Part shown: positions 50,343 to 63,133 of the stretch, in pieces
How the letters are laid out: every line of letters begins with the position of its first letter
How positions within the stretch are numbered: the first letter of the stretch is position 1
Assembly (NCBI GenBank): GCA_963580455.1
Contig: OY756964.1
Span: 744,001-808,000, forward strand
Source of the DNA: Euonymus europaeus
Taxonomy: Eukaryota > Streptophyta > Magnoliopsida > Celastrales > Celastraceae
Direction: 5' to 3'
DNA length: 64,000 nucleotides
Notes under the pieces: model-generated
The model's database searches: none
Told to the model about the DNA's origin: nothing
Seen by the model: the letters and a program-made list of their open reading frames with translations, nothing else
Translations under genes and position numbers: made by a program

Positions 50343-53283
50343 AATCGATATCCGAAAACCCAGGATTGTACAGCTCGAAAAGTAGTGTGAAATCAAGCTA
50401 AAAATCACCGAATTCAGAACTCGGAGTCAACGGATATTCATAAAACCGTTTACGTAAAGAAACCACATTTCGCGGCTAACTAGGTGAAAATAGACCTACT
50501 AGCCACGAGTTCTGAAATCGAAATCCGAAAACCGAGGATTGTACAGCTCGAAAAGTAGTGTGAAATCAAGCTAAAAATCACCGAATTCAGAACTCGGAGT
50601 CAACGGATATTCATAAAACCGTTTACGTAAAGAAACCACATTTCGCAGATAAATAGGTGAAACGAGACCAACTAGCCACGAGTTCTGAAATCAAAATCCG
50701 AAATGCCAGGATTGTAGAGCTCGAAAAGTAGTGTGAAATCAAGCTAAAAATCACCGAATTCAGAACTCGGAGTCAACGGATATTCATAAAACCGTTTACG
50801 TAAAGAAACCACATTTCGCGGCTAAATAGGTGAATCGAGACCTACTAGCCACGTGTTCTGAAATCCAAATCCGAAATGCCAGGATTGTAGACCTCGAAAA
50901 GTAGTGTGAAATCAAGCTAAAAATCACCGAATTCAGAACTCGGAGTCACAGGATATTCATAAAACCGTTTACGTAAAGAAACCACATTTCGCGGCTAAAT
51001 AGGTGAAACGAGACCAACTAGCCACGAGTTCTGAAATCAAAATCCAAAACACCAGGATTGTAGAGCTCGAAAAGTAGTGTGTAATCAAGTTAAAAATCAC
51101 CGAATTCGGAACTCGGAGTCAACGGATATTCATAAAACCGTTTAGGTAAAGAAAACACATTTTGCGGCTAACTAGGTGAAAATAGACCTACTAGCCACGA
51201 GTTCTGAAATCAAAATCCGAAATGCCAGGATTGTAGAGCTCGAAAAATAGTGTGTAATCAAGCTAAAAATCACCGAATTCAGAACTCGGAGTCAACGAAT
51301 ATTCATAAAACCGTTTACGTAAAAAAACCACATTTCGCGGCTAAATAATTGAATCGTGACCTACTATCCACAATTTCTGAAATCAAAATCCGAAATGCCA
51401 CGATTGTACAGCTCGAAAAGTAGTATGAAATCAAGCTAAAAATCACCGAATTCAGAACTCGGAGTCAACGGATATTCATAAAACCGTTTACGTAAAGAAA
51501 CCACATTTCGCGGCTAAATAGGTGAATTGAGACCTACTAGCCACGTGTTCTGAAATCCAAATCCGAAATGCCAGGATTGTAGACCTCGAAAAGTAGTGTG
51601 AAATCAAGCTAAAAATCACCGAATTCAGAACTCGGAGTCAAAGGATATTCATAAAACCGTTTACGTAAAGAAACCACATTTTGCGGCTAAATAGGTGAAA
51701 CGAGACAAACTAGCCACGAGTTCTGAAATCAAAATCCAAAACGCCAGGATTGTAGAGCTCGAAAAGTAGTGTGTAATCAAGCTAAAAATCACCGAATTCG
51801 GAACTCGGAGTCAACGGATATTCATAAAACCGTTTATGTAAAGAAACCACATTTTGCGGCTAACTAGGTGAAAATAGACCTACTAGCCACGAGTTCTGAA
51901 ATCAAAATCCGAAATGCCAGGATTGTAGAGCCCGAAAAGTAGTGTTTAATCAAGCTAAAAATCACCGAATTCAGAACTCGGAGTCAACGGATATTCATAA
52001 AACCGTTTACGTAAAGAAACCACATTTCGCGGCTAAATAGGTGAATCGAGACCTACTATCCACGAGTTCTGAAATCAAAATCCGAAATGCCAGGATTGTA
52101 GAGCTCGAAAAGTAGTGTGAAATCAAGCTAAAAATCACCGAATTCAGAACTCGGAGTCAAAGGATATTCATAAAACCGTTTACGTAAAGAAACCACATTT
52201 CGCGGCTAAATAGGTGAATCGAGACCTAGTAGCCACGAGTTCTGAAATCAAAATCCGAAACGCCAAGATTGTAGAGCTCGAAAAGTAGTATGAAATCAAG
52301 CTAAAAATCACCGAATTCAGAACTCGGAGTCAACGGATATTCATAAAACCGTTTACGTAAAGAAACCACATTTCGCGGCTAACTAGGTGAAACGAGACCT
52401 ACTAGCCACGAGTTCTGAAATCGATATCCGAAAACCCAGGATTGTACAGCTCGAAAAGTAGTGTGAAATCAAGCTAAAAATCACCGAATTCAGAACTCGG
52501 AGTCAACGGATATTCATAAAACCGTTTACGTAAAGAAACCACATTTCGCGGCTAACTAGGTGAAAATAGACCTACTAGCCACGAGTTCTGAAATCGAAAT
52601 CCGAAAACCCAGGATTATAGAGCTCGAAAAGTAGTGTGTAATCAAGCTAAAAATCACCGAGTTCAGAACTCGGAGTCAACGGATATTCATAAAACCGTTT
52701 ACGTAAAGAAACCACATTTCGCGGCCAAATAGGTGAATCGAGACCTACTATCCACGAGTTCTGAAATCAAAATCCAAAATGCCAGGATTGTAGAGCTCGA
52801 AAACTAGTGTGAAATCAAGCTAAAAATCACCGAATTCAGAACTCGGAGTCAAAGGATATTCATAAAACCGTTTACGTAAAGAAACCACATTTCGCGGCAA
52901 AATAGGTGAATCGAGACCTAGTAGCCAAGAGTTCTGAAATCAAAATCCGAAACGCCAAGATTGTAGAGCTCGAAAAGTAGTATGAAATCAAGCTAAAAAT
53001 CACCGAATTCAGAACTCGGAGTCAACGGATATTCATAAAACCGTTTACATAAAGAAACCACATTTCGCGGCTAACTAGGTGAAACGAGACCTACTAGCCA
53101 CGAGTTCTGAAATCGAAATCCGAAACTCCAGGATTGTAGAGCTCAAAAAGTAGTGTGAAATCAAGCTAAAAATCACCGAATTCAGAACTCGGAGTCAACG
53201 GATATTCATAAAACCGTTTACGTAAAGAAACCACATTTCGCGGCTAACTAGGTGAAACGAGACCTACTAGCCACGAGTTCTGA
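50343..53283 (+). repeat. 20-monomer HOR, copy 2 (17 of 20 monomers)
   Basis: Repeats copy 1 at 3,460 bp: TCGATATCC at 46885/50345 and 48961/52421, GAGCCCGAAAAG at 48471/51931, AAACCGAGG at 47070/50530. A few single-base differences are visible, for example CAAGTTAAAA (about 51088), CACAATTTCTG (about 51370) and CGAAAACTAG (about 52799). The match ends after the first GAAACTCC monomer, at 53283, where the 1,037-bp HOR begins. Confidence 0.92.
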
Positions 53284-56200
53284 AATCGAAATCCGAAAAC
53301 CCAGGATTGTACAGCTCGAAAAGTAGTGTGAAATCAAGCTAAAAATCACCGAATTCAGAACTCGGAGTCAACGGATATTCATAAAACCGTTTACATAAAG
53401 AAACCACATTTCGCGGCTAACTAGGTGAAACGAGACCTACTAGCCACGAGTTCTGAAATCGAAATCCGAAACTCCAGGATTGTAGAGCTAAAAAAGTAGT
53501 GTGAAATCAAGCTAAAAATCACCGAATTCAGAACTCGGAGTCAACGGATATTCATAAAACCGTTTACGTAAAGAAACCATATTTCGCGGCTAACTATGTG
53601 AAACGAGACCTACTAGCCACGAGTTCTGAAATCGAAATCCGAAAATCCAGGATTGTACAGCTCGAAAAGTAGTGTGAAATCAAGCTAAAAATCACCGAAT
53701 TCAGAACTCGGAGTCAACGGATATTCATAAAACCGTTTACGTAAAGAAACCACATTTCGCGGCTAACTAGGTGAAACGAGACCTACTAGCCACGAGTTCT
53801 GAAATCAAAATCCGAAAACCCAGGATTGTAGAGCTCGAAAATTAGTGTAAAATCAAGCTAAAAATCACCGAGTTCAGAACTCGGAGTCAACGGATATTCA
53901 TAAAACCGTTTACTAAAGAAATCACATTTCGCGGCTAACTAGGTTAAACGAGACCAACTGGCCACGAGTTCTGAAATCAAAATCCGAAACGCCAGGATCG
54001 TAGAGCTCGAAAAGTAGTGTGAAATCAAGCAAAAAATCGCCGAATTCACAACTCGGAGTCAACGGATATTCATAAAACCGTTTACGTAAAGAAACCACAT
54101 TTCGCGGCTAACTAGGTGAAACGAGACCTAGTAGCCACGAGTTCTGAAATCGAAATCCGAAAACCCAGGATTGTACAGCTCGAAAAGTAGTGTGAAATCA
54201 AGCTAAAAATCACCGAATTCAGAACTCGGAGTCAACGGATATTCATAAAACCGTTTACGTAAAGAAACCACATTTCCCGGCTAACTAGGTGAAACGAGAC
54301 CTACTAGCCACGAGTTCTGAAATCGAAATCCGAAAACCCAGGATTGTACAGCTCGAAAAGTAGTGTGAAATCAAGCTAAAAATCACCGAATTCAGAACTC
54401 GGAGTCAACGGATATTCATAAAACCGTTTACATAAAGAAACCACATTTCGCGGCTAACTAGGTGAAACGAGACCTACTAGCCACGAGTTCTGAAATCGAA
54501 ATCCGAAACTCCAGGATTGTAGAGCTCAAAAAGTAGTGTGAAATCAAGCTAAAAATCACCGAATTCAGAACTCGGAGTCAACGGATATTCATAAAACCGT
54601 TTACGTAAAGAAACCATATTTCGCGGCTAACTATGTGAAACGAGACCTACTAGCCACGAGTTCTGAAATCGAAATCCGAAAACCCAGGATTGTACAGCTC
54701 GAAAAGTAGTGTGAAATCAAGCTAAAAATCACCGAATTCAGAACTCGGAGTCAACGGATATTCATAAAACCGTTTACGTAAAGAAACCACATTTCGCGGC
54801 TAACTAGGTGAAATGAGACCTACTAGCCACGAGTTCTGAAATCAAAATCCGAAAACCCAGGATTGTAGAGCTCGAAAATTAGTGTAAAATCAAGCTAAAA
54901 ATCACCGAGTTCAGAACTCGGAGTCAACGGATATTCATAAAACCGTTTACTAAAGAAATCACATTTCGCGGCTAACTAGGTTAAACGAGACCAACTGGCC
55001 ACGAGTTCTGAAATCAAAATCCGAAACGCCAGGATCGTAGAGCTCGAAAAGTAGTGTGAAATCAAGCAAAAAATCGCCGAATTCACAACTCGGAGTCAAC
55101 GGATACTCATAAAACCGTTTACGTAAAGAAACCACATTTCGCGGCTAACTAGGTGAAACGAGACCTAGTAGCCACGAGTTCTGAAATCGAAATCCGAAAA
55201 CCCAGGATTGTACAGCTCGAAAAGTAGTGTGAAATCAAGCTAAAAATCACCGAATTCAGAACTCGGAGTCAACGGATATTCATAAAACCGTTTACGTAAA
55301 GAAACCACATTTCGCGGCTAACTAGGTGAAACGAGACCTACTAGCCACGAGTTCTGAAATCGAAATCCGAAAACCCAGGATTGTACAGCTCGAAAAGTAG
55401 TGTGAAATCAAGCTAAAAATCACCGAATTCAGAACTCGGAGTCAACGGATATTCATAAAACCGTTTACATAAAGAAACCACATTTCGCGGCTAACTAGGT
55501 GAAACGAGACCTACTAGCCACGAGTTCTGAAATCGAAATCCGAAACTCCAGGATTGTAGAGCTCAAAAAGTAGTGTGAAATCAAGCTAAAAATCACCGAA
55601 TTCAGAACTCGGAGTCAACGGATATTCATAAAACCGTTTACGTAAAGAAACCATATTTCGCGGCTAACTATGTGAAACGAGACCTACTAGCCACGAGTTC
55701 TGAAATCGAAATCCGAAAACCCAGGATTGTACAGCTCGAAAAGTAGTGTGAAATCAAGCTAAAAATCACCGAATTCAGAACTCGGAGTCAACGGATATTC
55801 ATAAAACCGTTTACGTAAAGAAACCACATTTCGCGGCTAACTAGGTGAAATGAGACCTACTAGCCACGAGTTCTGAAATCAAAATCCGAAAACCCAGGAT
55901 TGTAGAGCTCGAAAATTAGTGTAAAATCAAGCTAAAAATCACCGAGTTCAGAACTCGGAGTCAACGGATATTCATAAAACCGTTTACTAAATAAATCACA
56001 TTTCGCGGCTAACTAGGTTAAACGAGACCAACTGGCCACGAGTTCTGAAATCAAAATCCGAAATGCCAGGATCGTAGAGCTCGAAAAGTAGTGTGAAATC
56101 AAGCAAAAAATCGCCGAATTCACAACTCGGAGTCAACGGATATTCATAAAACCGTTTACGTAAAGAAACCACATTTCGCGGCTAACTAGGTGAAACGAGA

Positions 56201-57431
56201 CCTAGTAGCCACGAGTTCTGAAATCGAAATCCGAAAACCCAGGATTGTACAGCTCGAAAAGTAGTGTGAAATCAAGCTAAAAATCACCGAATTCAGAACT
56301 CGGAGTCAACGGATATTCATAAAACCGTTTACGTAAAGAAACCACATTTCGCGGCTAACTAGGTGAAACGAGACCTACTAGCCACGAGTTCTGAAATCGA
56401 AATCCGAAAACCCAGGATTGTACAGCTCGAAAAGTAGTGTGAAATCAAGCTAAAAATCACCGAATTCAGAACTCGGAGTCAACGGATATTCATAAAACCG
56501 TTTACATAAAGAAACCACATTTCGCGGCTAACTAGGTGAAACGAGACCTACTAGCCACGAGTTCTGAAATCGAAATCCGAAACTCCAGGATTGTAGAGCT
56601 CAAAAAGTAGTGTGAAATCAAGCTAAAAATCACCGAATTCAGAACTCGGAGTCAACGGATATTCATAAAACCGTTTACGTAAAGAAACCATATTTCGCGG
56701 CTAACTATGTGAAACGAGACCTACTAGCCACGAGTTCTGAAATCGAAATCCGAAAACCCAGGATTGTACAGCTCGAAAAGTAGTGTGAAATCAAGCTAAA
56801 AATCACCGAATTCAGAACTCGGAGTCAACGGATATTCATAAAACCGTTTACGTAAAGAAACCACATTTCGCGGCTAACTAGGTGAAATGAGACCTACTAG
56901 CCACGAGTTCTGAAATCAAAATCCGAAAACCCAGGATTGTAGAGCTCGAAAATTAGTGTAAAATCAAGCTAAAAATCACCGAGTTCAGAACTCGGAGTCA
57001 ACGGATATTCATAAAACCGTTTACTAAAGAAATCACATTTCGCGGCTAACTAGGTTAAACGAGACCAACTGGCCACGAGTTCTGAAATCAAAATCCGAAA
57101 CGCCAGGATCGTAGAGCTCGAAAAGTAGTGTGAAATCAAGCAAAAAATCGCCGAATTCACAACTCGGAGTCAACGGATATTCATAAAACCGTTTACGTAA
57201 AGAAACCACATTTCGCGGCTAACTAGGTGAAACGAGACCTAGTAGACACGAGTTCTGAAATCGAAATCCGAAAACCCAGGATTGTACAGCTCGAAAAGTA
57301 GTGTGAAATCAAGCTAAAAATCACCGAATTCAGAACTCGGAGTCAACGGATATTCATAAAACCGTTTACGTAAAGAAACCACATTTCGCGGCTAACTAGG
57401 TGAAACGAGACCTACTAGCCACGAGTTCTGA
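53284..57431 (+). repeat. 6-monomer HOR of 1,037 bp, four tandem copies
   Basis: Units 53284-54320, 54321-55357, 55358-56394 and 56395-57431. Order: canonical with TTTACATAAAG; GAAACTCC with CATATTT and CTATGTG; canonical; epsilon (AAAATTAGTGTAAAATC, perfect palindrome CCGAGTTC, deletion TTTACTAAAG); GGATCGTAG with CAAGCAAAAAATCGCCG and CACAACTCGG; canonical with CCTAGTAG before it. The one-base deletion makes each unit 6 x 173 - 1, and its position repeats at 53911, 54948, 55985 and 57022. Single differences mark copies: GAAAATCC and CATTTCCCGG (unit 1), GGATACTCA (unit 2), CTAAATAAATC and GAAATGCC (unit 3), GTAGACACG (unit 4). Confidence 0.95.
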
Positions 57432-57604
57432 AATCGAAATCCGAAACGCCAGGATTGTAGAGCTCGAAAAGTAGTGTGAAATCAAGCTAAAAATCACCGA
57501 ATTCAGAACTCGGAGTCAACGGATATTCATAAAACCGTTTACGTAAAGAAACCACATTTCGCGGCTAAATAGGTGAATCGAGACCTACTAGCCACGTGTT
57601 CTGA
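57432..57604 (+). repeat. Junction monomer ending in CACGTG
   Basis: A GAAACGCC / TAGAGCTCG monomer with GCTAAATAGGTGAATCG and CACGTGTTCTG at its end. It is the type that precedes every marker monomer of the following region, and marks the switch from the 1,037-bp HOR to the variable-length units. Confidence 0.8.
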
Positions 57605-60600
57605 AATCCAAATCCGAAATGCTAGGATTGTAGACCTCTAAAAGTAGTGTGAAATCAAGAAAAAACCACCGAATTCAGAACTCGGAGTCAAAGGATATTC
57701 GTAAAACCGTTTACGTAAAGAAACCACATTTTGCGGCTAACTAGGTGAAACGAGACCTACTAGCCACGAGTTCTGAAATCAAAATCCGAAACGCCAAGAT
57801 TGTAGAGCTCGAAAAGTAGTATGAAATCAAGCTAAAAATCACCGAATTCAGAACTCGGAGTCAACGGATATTCATAAAACCGTTTACGTAAAGAAACCAC
57901 ATTTCGCGGCTAACTATGTGAAACGAGACCTACTAGCCACGAGTTCTGAAATCGAAATCCGAAAACCCAGGATTGTACAGCTCGAAAAGTAGTGTGAAAT
58001 CAAGCTAAAAATCACCGAATTCAGAACTCGGAGTCAACGGATATTCATAAAACCGTTTACGTAAAGAAACCACATTTCGCGGATAACTAGGTGAAACGAG
58101 ACCTACTAGCCACGAGTTCTGAAATCGAAATCCGAAATTCCAGGATTGTAGAGCTCAAAAAGTAGTGTGAAATCAAGCTAAAAATCACCGAATTCAGAAC
58201 TCGGAGTCAACGGATATTCATAAAACCGTTTACGTAAAGAAACCACATTTCGCGGCTAACTAGGTGAAACGAGACCTACTATCCACGAGTTCTGAAATCG
58301 AAATCCGAAAACCCAGGATTGTAGAGCTCGAAAAGTAGTGTGAAATCAAGCTAAAAATCACCGAATTCAGAACTCGGAGTCAACGGATATTCATAAAACC
58401 GTTTACGTAAAGAAACCACATTTCGCGGCTAAATAGGTGAATCGAGACCTACTAGCCACGTGTTCTGAAATCCAAATCCGAAATGCTAGGATTGTAGACC
58501 TCTAAAAGTAGTGTGAAATCAAGAAAAAACCACCGAATTCAGAACTCGGAGTCAAAGGATATTCGTAAAACCGTTTACGTAAAGAAACCACATTTTGCGG
58601 CTAACTAGGTGAAACGAGACCTACTAGCCACGAGTTCTGAAATCAAAATCCGAAACGCCAAGATTGTAGAACTCGAAAAGTAGTATGAAATCAAGCTAAA
58701 AATCACCGAATTCAGAACTCGGAGTCAACGGATATTCATAAAACCGTTTACGTAAAGAAACCATATTTCGCGGCTAACTATGTGAAACGAGACCTACTGG
58801 CCACGAGTTCTGAAATCGAAATCCGAAAACCCAGGATTGTACAGCTCGAAAAGTAGTGTGAAATCAAGCTAAAAATCACCGAATTCAGAACTCGGAGTCA
58901 ACGGATATTCATAAAACCGTTTACGTAAAGAAACCACATTTCGCGGCTAACTAGGTGAAACGAGACCTAGTAGCCACGAGTTCTGAAATCGAAATCCGAA
59001 AACCCAGGATTGTACAGCTCGAAAAGTAGTGTGAAATCAAGCTAAAAATCACCGAATTCAGAACTCGGAGTCAACGGATATTCATAAAACCGTTTACGTA
59101 AAGAAACCACATTTCGGGGATAAATAGGTGAAACGAGACCAACTAGCCACGAGTTCTGAAATCAAAATCCGAAATGCCAGGATTGTAGAGCTCGAAAAGT
59201 AGTGTGAAATCAAGCTAAAAATCACCGAATTCAGAACTCGGAGTCAACGGATATTCATAAAACCGTTTACGTAAAGAAACCACATTTCGGGGATAAATAG
59301 GTGAAACGAGACCAACTAGCCACGATTTCTGAAATCAAAATCCGAAATGCCAGGATTGTAGAGCTCGAAAAGTAGTGTGAAATCAAGCTAAAAATCACCG
59401 AATTCAGAACTCGGAGTCAACGGATATTCATAAAACCGTTTACGTAAAGAAACCACATTTCGCGGCTAAATAGGTGAATCGAGACCTACTAGCCACGTGT
59501 TCTGAAATCCAAATCCGAAATGCTAGGATTGTAGACCTCTAAAAGTAGTGTGAAATCAAGAAAAAACCACCGAATTCAGAACTCGGAGTCAAAGGATATT
59601 CGTAAAACCGTTTACGTAAAGAAACCACATTTTGCGGCTAACTAGGTGAAACGAGACCTACTAGCCACGAGTTCTGAAATCAAAATCCGAAACGCCAAGA
59701 TTGTAGAGCTCGAAAAGTAGTATGAAATCAAGCTAAAAATCACCGAATTCAGAACTCGGAGTCAACGGATATTCATAAAACCGTTTACGTAAAGAAACCA
59801 TATTTCGCGGCTAACTATGTGAAACGAGACCTACTAGCCACGAGTTCTGAAATCGAAATCCGAAAACCCAGGATTGTACAGCTCGAAAAGTAGTGTGAAA
59901 TCAAGCTAAAAATCACCGAATTCAGAACTCGGAGTCAACGGATATTCATAAAACCGTTTACGTAAAGAAACCACATTTCGCGGCTAACTAGGTGAAACGA
60001 GACCTACTAGCCACGAGTTCTGAAATCCAAATCCGAAAACCCAGGATTGTAGAGCTCGAAAATTAGGGTAAAATCAAGCTAAAAATCACCGAGTTCAGAA
60101 CTCGGAGTCAACGGATATTCATAAAACCGTTTAGTAAAGAAATCACATTTCGCGGCTAACTAGGTTAAACGAGACCAACTGGCCACGAGTTCTGAAATCA
60201 AAATCCGAAACGCCAGGATCGTAGAGCTCGAAAAGTAGTGTGAAATCAAGCAAAAAATCGCCGAATTCACAACTCGGAGTCAACGGATATTCATAAAACC
60301 GTTTACGTAAAGAAACCACATTTCGCGGCTAACTAGGTGAAACGAGACCTAGTAGCCACGAGTTCTGAAATCGAAATCCGAAAACCCAGGATTGTACAGC
60401 TCGAAAAGTAGTGTGAAATCAAGCAAAAAATCGCCGAATTCACAACTCGGAGTCAACGGATATTCATAAAACCGTTTACGTAAAGAAACCACATTTCGCG
60501 GCTAACTAGGTGAAACGAGACCTAGTAGCCACGAGTTCTGAAATCGAAATCCGAAAACCCAGGATTGTACAGCTCGAAAAGTAGTGTGAAATCAAGCTAA

Positions 60601-63133
60601 AAATCACCGAATTCAGAACTCGGAGTCAACGGATATTCATAAAACCGTTTACGTAAAGAAACCACATTTCGGGGATAAATAGGTGAAACGAGACCAACTA
60701 GCCACGAGTTCTGAAATCAAAATCCGAAACGCCAGGATTGTAGAGCTCGAAAAGTAGTGTGAAATCAAGCTAAAAATCACCGAATTCAGAACTCGGAGTC
60801 AACGGATATTCATAAAACCGTTTACGTAAAGAAACCACATTTCGCGGCTAAATAGGTGAATCGAGACCTACTAGCCACGTGTTCTGAAATCCAAATCCGA
60901 AATGCTAGGATTGTAGACCTCTAAAAGTAGTGTGAAATCAAGAAAAAACCACCGAATTCAGAACTCGGAGTCAAAGGATATTCGTAAAACCGTTTACGTA
61001 AAGAAACCACATTTTGCGGCTAACTAGGTGAAACGAGACCTACTAGCCACGAGTTCTGAAATCAAAATCCAAAACGCCAAGATTGTAGAGCTCGAAAAGT
61101 AGTATGAAATCAAGCTAAAAATCACCGAATTCAGAACTCGGAGTCAACGGATATTCATAAAACCGTTTACGTAAAGAAACCACATTTTGCGGCTAACTAG
61201 GTGAATCGAGACCTACTAGCCACGAGTTCTGAAATCGAAATCCGAAAACCCAGGATTGTACAGCTCGAAAAGTAGTGTGAAATCAAGCTAAAAATCACCG
61301 AATTCAGAACTCGGAGTCAACGGATATTCATAAAACCGTTTACATAAAGAAACCACATTTCGCGGCTAACTAGGTGAAACGAGACCTACTAGCCACGAGT
61401 TCTGAAATCGAAATCCGAAACTCCAGGATTGTAGAGCTCAAAAAGTAGTGTGAAATCAAGCTAAAAATCACCGAATTCAGAACTCGGAGTCAACCGATAT
61501 TCATAAAATCGTTTACGTAAAGAAACCATATTTCGCGGCTAACTATGTGAAACGAGACCTACTAGCCACGAGTTCTGAAATCGAAATCCGAAAACCCAGG
61601 ATTGTACAGCTCGAAAAGTAGTGTGAAATCAAGCTAAAAATCACCGAATTCAGAACTCGGAGTCAACGGATATTCATAAAACCGTTTAGTAAAGAAATCA
61701 CATTTCGCGGCTAACTAGGTTAAACGAGACCAACTGGCCACGAGTTTTGAAATCAAAATCCGAAACGCCAGGATCGTAGAGCTCGAAAAGTAGTGTGAAA
61801 TCAAGCAAAAAATCGCCGAATTCACAACTCGGAGTCAACGGATATTCATAAAACCGTTTACCTAAAGAAACCACATTTCGCGGCTAACTAGGTGAAACGA
61901 GACCTAGTAGCCACGAGTTCTGAAATCGAAATCCGAAAACCCAGGATTGTACAGCTCGAAAAGTAGTGTGAAATCAAGCTAAAAATCACCGAATTCAGAA
62001 CTCGGAGTCAACGGATATTCATAAAACCGTTTACGTAAAGAAACCACATTTCGGGGATAAATAGGTGAAACGAGACCAACTAGCCACGAGTTCTGAAATC
62101 AAAATCCGAAACGCCAGGATTGTAGAGCTCGAAAAGTAGTGTGAAATCAAGCTAAAAATCACCGAATTCAGAACTCGGAGTCAACGGATATTCATAAAAC
62201 CGTTTACGTAAAGAAACCACATTTCGCGGCTAAATAGGTGAATCGAGACCTACTAGCCACGTGTTCTGAAATCCAAATCCGAAATGCTAGGATTGTAGAC
62301 CTCTAAAAGTAGTGTGAAATCAAGAAAAAACCACCGAATTCAGAACTCGGAGTCAAAGGATATTCGTAAAACCGTTTACGTAAAGAAACCACATTTTGCG
62401 GCTAACTAGGTGAAACGAGACCTACTAGCCACGAGTTCTGAAATCAAAATCCGAAACGCCAAGATTGTAGAGCTCGAAAAGTAGTATGAAATCAAGCTAA
62501 AAATCACCGAATTCAGAAATCGGAGTCAACGGATATTCATAAAACCGTTTACGTAAAGAAACCACATTTCGCGGCTAACTATGTGAAACGAGACCTACTA
62601 GCCACGAGTTCTGAAATCGAAATCCGAAAACCCAGGATTGTACAGCTCGAAAAGTAGTGTGAAATCAAGCTAAAAATCACCGAATTCAGAACTCGGAGTC
62701 AACGGATATTCATAAAACCGTTTACGTAAAGAAACCACATTTCGCGGCTAACTAGGTGAAACGAGACCTAGTAGCCACGAGTTCTGAAATCGAAATCCGA
62801 AAACCCAGGATTGTACAGCTCGAAAAGTAGTGTGAAATCAAGCTAAAAATCACCGAATTCAGAACTCGGAGTCAACGGATATTCATAAAACCGTTTACGT
62901 AAAGAAACCACATTTCGGGGATAAATAGGTGAAACGAGACCAACTAGCCACGAGTTCTGAAATCAAAATCCGAAATGCCAGGATTGTAGAGCTCGAAAAG
63001 TAGTGTGAAATCAAGCTAAAAATCACCGAATTCAGAACTCGGAGTCAACGGATATTCATAAAACCGTTTACGTAAAGAAACCACATTTCGCGGCTAAATA
63101 GGTGAATCGAGACCTACTAGCCACGTGTTCTGA
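57605..63133 (+). repeat. Variable HOR series: 5-, 6-, 8-, 8- and 5-monomer units with a common marker
   Basis: Each unit opens with a gamma-type marker monomer: CCAAATCCGAAATGCTAGG, GTAGACCTCTAAAAG, CAAGAAAAAACCACC (one base short), CAAAGGATATTCGTAAAACC. Units: 57605-58468 (864 bp), 58469-59505 (1,037), 59506-60887 (1,382), 60888-62269 (1,382), 62270-63133 (864). All continue with TTTTGCGG and GAAACGCCAAG/AGTATG monomers. The 8-mers additionally contain the TTTAGTAAAG epsilon/GGATCGTAG pair, including two CAAGCAAAAAATCGCC monomers in a row at about 60241-60430. CGGGGATAAATAGG closes several units. Confidence 0.9.
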
